Assembly: GCA_020352595.1 (NCBI GenBank)
Contig: CP070682.1
Coordinates: 1,815,045-1,827,468, forward strand
Direction of reading: 5' to 3'
Origin: a bacterium
GTDB taxonomy: Bacteria > BMS3Abin14
Length of the DNA: 12,424 bases
A program made the position numbers and the translations under genes. Under the pieces are notes generated by a model. It was not told the DNA's origin, searched no databases, and was given only the letters and a program-made list of their open reading frames with translations. Positions 7,293 to 12,424 of this stretch are shown here, piece after piece (position 1 is the stretch's first letter; each line of letters starts with the position of its first letter).

Positions 7293-7472
7293 GCATTCCA
7301 GATCAAGGCACCGGCTACCAGGGACCAGGTGCCGGGGGAGAAGAAGGAAAAGGTGCAGGCGGTTGACTGAGCGGACGGTTCAGGCGCTATTACAGGGATA
7401 TGCCCAGGTTCCCGGCACATGGTTCCAGGAACTGTTTCCATGGACAGGGGACGCTGACCTTCAGGAGCCGAC
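7293..7472 (+). other. ispG-proS spacer
   Basis: This is a 180-base spacer. It contains GGCACC (7306-7311) and its complement GGTGCC (7328-7333) around an ACCAGGGACCAGG repeat-like stretch, a purine-rich run, a possible promoter, a small palindrome GTTCCAGGAAC (7422-7432), and the proS ribosome binding site AGGAG at 7463-7467. No T-box signature, tRNA or convincing small gene is seen. Confidence 0.5.
7363..7393 (+). promoter_or_regulatory. Possible sigma70-type promoter for proS
   Basis: TTGACT (7363-7368) matches the -35 consensus at 5 of 6 bases and TATTAC (7388-7393) matches the -10 at 4 of 6, with a 19-base gap that is longer than the optimal 17. It lies about 80 bases before the proS ATG in a spacer long enough to hold a promoter. 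Sequence match only; weak. Confidence 0.33.
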
Positions 7473-9191
7473 ATGAGATATTCCCGTTTCTTTCTGCCGA
7501 CGCTAAGAGAAGTCCCCGCAGACGCCGAGGTGATCAGCCACCGGCTGATGCTGCGGGCCGGCATGATCCGCCGGGTGGCCGCGGGAATCTACGAGGTCCT
7601 GCCCATGGGCCTGCGGGTCATCCGCAAGGTCGAGAACATCATCCGGGAGGAGATGGACAGGGCCGGGGCCCTGGAACTGTTCATGCCCAGCATCCTGCCC
7701 GCGGAACTCTGGCAGGAGACCGGCCGGTGGGATTTCTACGGGAAAGAGCTGCTCAGGGTACGGGACCGGCATTCCAGGGATTTCTGCTACGGCCCCACCC
7801 ACGAGGAGGTGTTCACGGACCTCGTACGCAGGGAGATCAGATCCTACCGGCAGCTGCCGCTGAACCTCTACCAGATCCAGACCAAGTTCAGGGACGAGAT
7901 CCGCCCCAGGTTCGGCCTCATGCGCGGTCGGGAGTTCACCATGAAGGACGCCTACTCCTTCGACCGTGACTTGGCGGGGGCCGAGCGCAGCTACCAGGCC
8001 ATGCACGAGGCCTACACGGCCATCTTCGCCCGGTGCGGGTTGAGGTTCCGGGCCGTGGAGGCCGACACCGGCAAGATCGGGGGAAGCCTCTCCCACGAGT
8101 TCATGGTGCTCGCCGACACCGGTGAGGACCGGGTGGTCAGCTGTGCCGCCTGCGACTACGCGGCCAACCTGGAGATGGCGGCTGTCGCCCCGTCCGAAGC
8201 CCGGCAGGGCTCAGGGCCTCCGCCCGACAGCGGACTTGACCCGGAGGACGTTCAGACACCGGGGAAGAAAACCGTTCAGGAGGTCTGCCAATTTCTGGGG
8301 ATCACCCCTCAGGAGCTGGTCAAGACCATCGTCCTCAAGGGAGAGAAGGGGCCGGTGGCCGTCCTGGTTCGCGGGGATCACGAGGTCAACTCGGTGAAGG
8401 TCAGGCGTCTGGTGGACGACGAGACCCTGGAGTTGGCCGATGCCGAAACCGTGGCCGCCGTGACCGGGGCTCCCGTCGGGTTCGCGGGTCCCGTGGGGCT
8501 GAAAGTGCCCCTCTACGCTGACAATGCCCTGGCGGAGATGGCCGGCTTCGTGACCGGGGGTAACGCCGATGACGTCCACACCCGGGGCGTGGACCTGGCC
8601 GATTTCCGGGTGGAAGCCTTCGCCGACCTGCGGGAGGCCGTGGAGGGGGACCCGTGTCCGAAGTGCGGAGGCATCCTGACATTCCTCCGGGGTATCGAGG
8701 TGGGGCACATCTTCTACCTGGGCACCAAGTACAGCGAGGCCATGGGAGCCCGCTTCCTGGACGAGAGCGGCGCCGAAAGGATCATCGAGATGGGCTGCTA
8801 CGGCATCGGCGTGGGAAGAACGGCCGCGGCAGCCATCGAGCAGAACCACGACGGGAAAGGGATCGTGTGGCCCCTGCCCCTTGCTCCCTTCCAGGTGGTG
8901 CTCCTGTCCCTTGACCCCGGCAAAACAGAGGTCCACGCGGTGGCGGAGAGGCTCTACGAGGAGCTCACTGCCGGCGGATTGGAGGTCCTCTTCGACGACA
9001 GGGAGGAAAGGCCCGGGGTCAAATTCAACGACGCCGACCTCGTCGGCATTCCCCTGAGGGTCACCGTGGGAGGCCGGGGAGTGAAGGAAGGCGTCGCCGA
9101 GTTCAAGGAGAGGGCGACGGGCGAGGAGTCCCGGGTGCCTCTGGACAGGGTGCCGGACGCGGTCAGGGAGTTCGTCCGCCGGCAATCCTGA
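7473..9191 (+). CDS. proS: Prolyl-tRNA synthetase (bacterial type, with editing domain)
   Basis: Charges tRNA-Pro. It is 572 residues, the same length as the E. coli enzyme, and of the bacterial type with an insertion between class II motifs 2 and 3. The order is: N-terminal class II core with GPTHEE at 107-112, motif 2 [17 protein letters not shown] at about 139-155, then a YbaK-like editing insertion at roughly 240-385 ([11 protein letters not shown] and the G/P-rich [14 protein letters not shown]), motif 3 GIGVGRT near 444-450, and a C-terminal anticodon-binding domain. Two CxxC pairs, Cys224/Cys227 and Cys395/Cys398, flank the insertion and could bind zinc; this is an inference. ATG 7473 has AGGAG five bases upstream. 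It is separated from both neighbours by long spacers, so it may be its own transcription unit. Confidence 0.97.
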   Translation: MRYSRFFLPTLREVPADAEVISHRLMLRAGMIRRVAAGIYEVLPMGLRVIRKVENIIREEMDRAGALELFMPSILPAELWQETGRWDFYGKELLRVRDRHSRDFCYGPTHEEVFTDLVRREIRSYRQLPLNLYQIQTKFRDEIRPRFGLMRGREFTMKDAYSFDRDLAGAERSYQAMHEAYTAIFARCGLRFRAVEADTGKIGGSLSHEFMVLADTGEDRVVSCAACDYAANLEMAAVAPSEARQGSGPPPDSGLDPEDVQTPGKKTVQEVCQFLGITPQELVKTIVLKGEKGPVAVLVRGDHEVNSVKVRRLVDDETLELADAETVAAVTGAPVGFAGPVGLKVPLYADNALAEMAGFVTGGNADDVHTRGVDLADFRVEAFADLREAVEGDPCPKCGGILTFLRGIEVGHIFYLGTKYSEAMGARFLDESGAERIIEMGCYGIGVGRTAAAAIEQNHDGKGIVWPLPLAPFQVVLLSLDPGKTEVHAVAERLYEELTAGGLEVLFDDREERPGVKFNDADLVGIPLRVTVGGRGVKEGVAEFKERATGEESRVPLDRVPDAVREFVRRQS

Positions 9192-9345
9192 GTCCGCAGT
9201 CCGAAGGGTGTGGAGTTTCAACCCGCAGCCGGTTTCCACCTCCTGGATCGTTACAGACCTGCCGGCTGTCCCCACGCAGGGCCGGGCGCAGCGCCTTTAC
9301 GGGGCAGCGGCTTCCCTCTTGCCAACTCACCGGCCTTGTGCTAAC

Positions 9346-9351
9346 TAATAT
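9346..9351 (+). promoter_or_regulatory. Possible -10 element upstream of the rimP terminator
   Basis: TAATAT (4 of 6 matches to the -10 consensus) sits in the only AT-rich island of the spacer. A TTGCCA at 9319-9324 is 21 bases upstream, too far for a standard -35, so the call is weak. Confidence 0.22.
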
Positions 9352-9374
9352 GAGGTTTTCTTTCTCGTTTACGG

Positions 9375-9406
9375 AAAGAGCGGCCGGTGTCGCTCTTTTG
9401 TATTTT
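9375..9406 (+). terminator. Rho-independent terminator or attenuator upstream of rimP
   Basis: AAAGAGCG (9375-9382) pairs perfectly with CGCTCTTT (9391-9398) across an 8-base loop, and is followed by TGTATTTT, giving TTTTGTATTTT from the stem end. This is a good intrinsic terminator shape. It lies 184 bases past the proS stop and 64 bases before the rimP ATG. It can end the proS transcript, or act as an attenuator for rimP-nusA-ylxR-infB if transcription starts upstream. Confidence 0.72.
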
Positions 9407-9469
9407 AGGGCAGGCAGGGAGGGGCCGGTGGGCCTTTCCGGGCGCTGCCCAACAGAGGTGCCGGGAACG

Positions 9470-9934
9470 ATGGACACGCGGCGCATCATCGGGAGGCTCA
9501 GGGAGATCCTCGCACCCATCATGGAGCAGCTGGATCTGGAGCTCGTGGATGTCACCCTGAGGACCGAGGGGGGCAGGTGGATCCTCCGGGTCACCATCGA
9601 CTGCGAAGGGGGCGTCACCGTCGACCACTGCACCGCCGTCAGCCGGGAGCTGGGCGTCCACCTCGACGTGGAGGACCTGATCCCGATGAAGTATTACCTT
9701 GAGGTCTCCTCCCCGGGCCTTGACAGGCCGCTGAAGGAGGAGGCGGATTTCATCCGTTTCAAGGGCCGGCTTGTCCTCATCAAGACGCACCGGTCTGTGG
9801 CCGGGCGCAGGAAGATAAGCGGAACCCTCGACGGGCTGGCTGACGGGGTGGTGAGCGTCACCCTCGAGGACGGCACCCGTCTCGAGGTGCCCGTTGAGGA
9901 TATCTCCTCGGCGAGGCTCGATTACAGGTTTTAG
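9470..9934 (+). CDS. rimP: Ribosome maturation factor RimP
   Basis: Needed for 30S subunit maturation. It is 154 residues, typical of the family. The N-terminal alpha/beta domain (about 1-80) shows APIMEQLDLELVDVTL, WILRVTID and the conserved GVTVDHCTAVSRELG. LEVSSPGLDRPL (about 82-93) is the strongest RimP signature and precedes the C-terminal SH3-like barrel, which has FKGRLVLIKT, then ISGTLDGLADGVVSVTLEDG. Start ATG 9470 has GAGG 11 bases upstream; GTG 9458 is in frame and would add four residues. RimP next to nusA and infB is one of the most conserved bacterial gene clusters. The frame is intact. Confidence 0.95.
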   Translation: MDTRRIIGRLREILAPIMEQLDLELVDVTLRTEGGRWILRVTIDCEGGVTVDHCTAVSRELGVHLDVEDLIPMKYYLEVSSPGLDRPLKEEADFIRFKGRLVLIKTHRSVAGRRKISGTLDGLADGVVSVTLEDGTRLEVPVEDISSARLDYRF

Positions 9935-10043
9935 CATCGGGTGAGGCGGCAATGGTCGAGGGGTCCCGGCCAGGGACGCACCGGCCGCCGACCCGCAACG
10001 GACAACTGAAATAGAGGATAACTGACCCATCGAGGAACGACCA
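9935..10043 (+). other. rimP-nusA spacer
   Basis: This 109-base spacer has a small hairpin GTCCC/GGGAC (9963-9967 and 9973-9977), two CCGGCC copies (9966-9971 and 9981-9986), and the nusA ribosome binding site GAGGA (10032-10036). There is no T-tract terminator and no convincing promoter, so rimP and nusA are probably on one mRNA. Confidence 0.5.
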
Positions 10044-11324
10044 ATGAAAGCCAATCAGGAACTGCTCATGATCTTCTCTCAGCTGGAGCGCGAGAAGGGG
10101 ATCGACAAGGACGCTCTCGTGGAGGCCATCGAGGCTGCCCTGGTCACCGCCGCCAAGAAGGTCTACGGGTCCGGAACGGATATCTACGCCAGGCTGGACC
10201 AGGAATCCGGGCGCATCGAGATCTACCGGCGAAGGCAGGTGACCCTGCAGGTGGAAGACCAGGCGACCCAGATCTCTCTTCTCGAGGCGCGGCAGCTCGA
10301 TCCCGAGGTCATGCCGGGCGACGAGGTGGAGAGCGAGATCGACGCCAACGAATTCGGCAGGATCGCCGCCCAGACGGCCAAACAGGTCATCGTCCAGAAG
10401 CTCCGCGAGGCCGAGAGGGAGATGGTCTACAACAACTACTCCGGACGGGTGGGTGAGATCATCAACGGCATCGTACACGGATTCAGCCGCGGCTCCATCA
10501 TCGTGGACCTCGGCAAGACCGAGGCGGAACTGCCGCCCAAGGAGCAGGTCTCCAGGGAGAGGTACAAACAGGGAGACCGTATCAAGGCCTACATCCTGGA
10601 CGTCAAGCAGAACGCCAAGGGGCCCCAGGTCATCCTCTCGAGGACCAACATAGACTTTCTCATCAAGCTCTTCGATCTGGAGGTCCCGGAGGTCGCCGAG
10701 GGCATCGTGGAGATCCGCAGCGCGGCGCGCGAGCCGGGCGGGCGATCCAAGATCGCCGTGGTGAGCCACGATCCCAACGTCGACCCGGTGGGAGCCTGCG
10801 TCGGGGTCAAGGGGTCGCGCGTCCAGGCTGTGGTGAACGAGCTCAGGGGGGAGCGCATCGACATCATCCCCTGGCTTCTTGACCCGGCCATTTTCGTGAG
10901 CAACGCCCTGAGTCCGGCCCAGGTAACGCGGGTCATCATCAACGAGTCCGAAAAGGCCATGGAGGTGATCGTGGCCGACGAGGAGCTTTCCCTGGCCATA
11001 GGCAAGAACGGCCAGAACGTGCGCCTTGCCGCCCGCCTGACCGGCTGGAACATCACCATCAAGAGTGAATCCCAGGCTGAGGAGGAAAAGGCCGCCCGAA
11101 AGGTTGCGGAGGAGCGGGCCGCCTCCGAAACGCAGCCCGGGGGAATCTTCGACGGCATACCGGAAAAGGTGACCGAAGCCCTCGCCGAGGCGGGCCTGGC
11201 CGACGCTCAATCCATAGCCGCGGCCACGGACGAGGACCTTCTGGGTATCCCCGGCCTGGGACCGAAGACGGTGGAGAAGCTGAGGGAGCGCGCCGGGACG
11301 GGTGAGGGTACCCCCAAGGAGTGA
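10044..11324 (+). CDS. nusA: Transcription termination/antitermination factor NusA
   Basis: Binds RNA polymerase and nascent RNA to modulate pausing, termination and antitermination. It is 426 residues. The order is: RNAP-binding N-terminal domain (about 1-125), S1 domain from YSGRVGEIINGIVHGF (about 132-200), KH1 with GVKGSRVQ near 254-261, KH2 with AIGKNGQNVRLAARLTGW from 318, a charged Glu/Lys/Ala linker, and a single C-terminal helix-hairpin-helix-like module with LGIPGLGPKTVEKL at 400-413. E. coli NusA (495 residues) has two C-terminal acidic repeats; this one has about one. ATG 10044 has GAGGA seven bases upstream. The stop lies just before ylxR. The frame is intact. Confidence 0.97.
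   Translation: MKANQELLMIFSQLEREKGIDKDALVEAIEAALVTAAKKVYGSGTDIYARLDQESGRIEIYRRRQVTLQVEDQATQISLLEARQLDPEVMPGDEVESEIDANEFGRIAAQTAKQVIVQKLREAEREMVYNNYSGRVGEIINGIVHGFSRGSIIVDLGKTEAELPPKEQVSRERYKQGDRIKAYILDVKQNAKGPQVILSRTNIDFLIKLFDLEVPEVAEGIVEIRSAAREPGGRSKIAVVSHDPNVDPVGACVGVKGSRVQAVVNELRGERIDIIPWLLDPAIFVSNALSPAQVTRVIINESEKAMEVIVADEELSLAIGKNGQNVRLAARLTGWNITIKSESQAEEEKAARKVAEERAASETQPGGIFDGIPEKVTEALAEAGLADAQSIAAATDEDLLGIPGLGPKTVEKLRERAGTGEGTPKE
11316..11321 (+). promoter_or_regulatory. Ribosome binding site that decides the ylxR start
   Basis: AAGGAG lies 5 bases before ATG 11327. The alternative GTG at 11321 overlaps this site and adds only two residues, so ATG 11327 is preferred. Confidence 0.65.
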
Positions 11325-11326
11325 CC

Positions 11327-11935
11327 ATGGCCCCCAAGGCCCGGCCAGTCCGGACGTGCACCGGCTGCGGCCAGAGAAAGGAAAAGGTGCAGATGGTTCG
11401 CATCGTGGCAGATCCCTCAGGGGAACTGGTACCCGACCTGAAAGGGAGGCTGCCCTCCAGGGGCGCGTACGTGTGCCCCGATGCCGACTGTATCAGGAAG
11501 GCGGCAGCCGGAAGACTGCCGGCCTCCCTAAGGACAGGGGGGCTGCCCCCCGCGGAGGTCAGGGGTCTCGCCGGTTCCATCGCGGCCCTCTACAGCCTCC
11601 GCGTCAGGTCCATGCTGGGCCAGGCCAGGAAGAGCGGACGGCTCGTCACCGGGACGAGCCTCGTGGAGGGAGAACTTCGCCGGGGTGCGGGAGAGGGATG
11701 GCTGGGCCTCGTTGCCACGGATGCTTCACCCGAGATCAGCGGGCGGATCGTGAGGGTCCTCAGGGGGGCCTCCGTTCCCTTCAGGGTATTCATGAGCAAG
11801 AGCGACATCGGCGAGGCTGTGGGCAAGAGCCCGCGCAGCGTGGCGCTGGTAAAGGACGCCGGCATCGCCGCGTCCATAGAGGAATCTGTAGACCGCTACC
11901 GCAGGGTCTTGAATAAGGGAGGTTCAGATCAATGA
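11327..11935 (+). CDS. YlxR (DUF448) domain fused to L7Ae/YlxQ-like RNA-binding domain
   Basis: A 202-residue protein in the conserved slot between nusA and infB. Residues 6-80 are a YlxR (DUF448) domain: RPVRTCTGCGQRK at 6-18 with Cys11 and Cys14, then SRGAYVCPDADCIRKA with two further cysteines. Residues about 85-195 look like the L7Ae/L30e fold of YlxQ: MLGQARKSGRLVTG, WLGLVATDASPEISGR, then a segment ending KSPRSVALVKDAGIA. In Bacillus ylxR and ylxQ are separate adjacent genes at this place; here they are one frame. Such fusions are known in Proteobacteria. The role is probably RNA or nucleoid binding; YlxR has been linked to RNase P in some bacteria, but function here is unproven. The stop overlaps infB by ATGA. 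Confidence 0.9.
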   Translation: MAPKARPVRTCTGCGQRKEKVQMVRIVADPSGELVPDLKGRLPSRGAYVCPDADCIRKAAAGRLPASLRTGGLPPAEVRGLAGSIAALYSLRVRSMLGQARKSGRLVTGTSLVEGELRRGAGEGWLGLVATDASPEISGRIVRVLRGASVPFRVFMSKSDIGEAVGKSPRSVALVKDAGIAASIEESVDRYRRVLNKGGSDQ

Positions 11936-12424
11936 GCATGGTTCGGGTGGATGAGCTTGCCCAGGAGTTCGGAATGAACCCTGAGGCGCTCTTCTCGCAG
12001 CTCAAGGCCATGGGTTTTGACGTCGTCAACGTCACGAGCAGCGTTGACCGCAAGCTCATCGACATGGTCAGCGACATGCTGGCGGGCGCTCCGAAAGAGA
12101 GGGAGGAAACATCCCGCAGGAGGATCGTCTCGGTCAGGAAAGGGGAACGGGGTGAGACCACACCCGAGGTGGAAGTCCGACTGGAAGAGGAACTTCCCGC
12201 AGGCGAAGAGGAACCCGGGCCCGAAGAGGCCGTGCAGGAGGCTGCGGTAGAGTCGGTGGTGGCCGAGGTCGAGGCCGTCGAGGAGATCCTCCCGGAGGTG
12301 CCGGAGCCCGCCGTGGAAGCGGTGCCGGAGCAGGTCCAGGAACTGCCCGTGACGGAAGAGCCGCCGCCGGCTCCCCAACCCGGAGTGAAGAATAAGCGGC
12401 AGATCCCGCTGACCACGCTTGAGA
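11932..12424 (+). CDS. infB: Translation initiation factor IF-2, N-terminal part (partial)
   Basis: Only the first 164 codons are in the window; the GTPase region lies beyond base 12424. Residues 1-55 form an IF2_N-type domain (MVRVDELAQEFGMNPEALF, then LKAMGFDVVNV). After a basic patch (SRRRIVSVRK) comes a long Glu/Pro/Val/Ala-rich linker from about residue 75 to 150, expected to be disordered and highly variable between species. ATG 11932 overlaps the ylxR stop and has GGGAGG nine bases upstream; ATG 11938 is a less likely alternative. Its identity rests on the N-terminal domain, the linker style and the nusA-ylxR-infB order. Confidence 0.93.
   Translation, partial: MSMVRVDELAQEFGMNPEALFSQLKAMGFDVVNVTSSVDRKLIDMVSDMLAGAPKEREETSRRRIVSVRKGERGETTPEVEVRLEEELPAGEEEPGPEEAVQEAAVESVVAEVEAVEEILPEVPEPAVEAVPEQVQELPVTEEPPPAPQPGVKNKRQIPLTTLE

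Larger units (their letters stand above)
9192..9469 (+). other. proS-rimP spacer and rimP leader
   Basis: This 278-base spacer begins with a tandem 7-mer, AGTCCGC AGTCCGA (9191-9204), straddling the proS stop. It continues GC-rich to about 9340, then has one AT-rich island (9341-9370), a terminator-like hairpin, and a G-rich run into rimP. There is no tRNA-Met gene here, unlike the E. coli metY-rimP arrangement. An in-frame extension of rimP upstream shows no conserved protein character. Confidence 0.55.

Noticed and set aside
7306..7333. GGCACC/GGTGCC inverted pair as the ispG terminator
   Set aside because: The stem is only 6 bp with a 16-base loop and is followed by a purine-rich run, not T residues, on the + strand; the other strand does not give a T-tract either.
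7293..7472. T-box riboswitch upstream of proS
   Set aside because: The conserved GGTGGNACCGCG-type T-box sequence is absent and no terminator with a T-tract is present in this spacer.
9338..9469. 44-codon in-frame extension upstream of rimP
   Set aside because: It runs through the terminator hairpin and shows no RimP-like sequence; ATG 9470 gives the normal family length.
9192..9469. tRNA gene (as in E. coli metY-rimP)
   Set aside because: No cloverleaf arms, TTCRANY-type T-loop with a matching stem, or CCA end could be found in the spacer.
1..12424. Mobile element, CRISPR, defence or novel accessory system
   Set aside because: Every substantial coding region maps to a known core family on one strand, with no transposase, integrase, direct-repeat array or unassigned gene.

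Overview
This window is a block of bacterial housekeeping genes, all on the + strand, running from the 3' end of rpsB to the 5' end of infB. It is GC-rich and favours AGG for arginine. The gene order (rpsB-tsf-pyrH-frr-uppS-cdsA-dxr-rseP-ispG-proS, then rimP-nusA-ylxR-infB), a short EF-Ts and a fused YlxR/L7Ae protein fit a Gram-negative bacterium, most likely of the former Deltaproteobacteria (Desulfobacterota-like). That placement is an inference from style and synteny; no phylogeny could be run.

Layout. Bases 1-135 encode a strongly acidic C-terminal tail of ribosomal protein S2, overlapping tsf (EF-Ts, 132-749). A 122-base spacer with a perfect 8-bp hairpin leads to pyrH (UMP kinase) and frr (ribosome recycling factor). 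A 39-base spacer with a perfect odd palindrome then leads to uppS, which overlaps cdsA, which overlaps dxr, which overlaps rseP; ispG follows after a short gap. A 180-base spacer with a possible promoter precedes proS (bacterial-type prolyl-tRNA synthetase with an editing domain). A 278-base spacer with a clear intrinsic-terminator-like hairpin separates proS from rimP. After rimP a 109-base spacer leads to nusA, then the ylxR-L7Ae fusion and infB, which runs off the window.

How the genes fit together. The first part supplies translation (S2, EF-Ts, RRF) and UMP phosphorylation. The middle part is an envelope and isoprenoid block: Dxr and IspG are steps of the MEP pathway, UppS makes the C55 lipid carrier from its products, CdsA makes CDP-diacylglycerol for phospholipids, and RseP is the intramembrane protease of envelope stress signalling. 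The last part is the widespread ribosome maturation / transcription elongation / translation initiation cluster.

No mobile element, CRISPR array, phage, defence or biosynthetic accessory system, tRNA or rRNA is visible. I do not see an undescribed multi-gene system here. What deserves a second look lies in the spacers: the palindrome touching the uppS start codon, the hairpin between tsf and pyrH, and the terminator/attenuator candidate with a boxA-like 3' arm ahead of rimP-nusA-infB.
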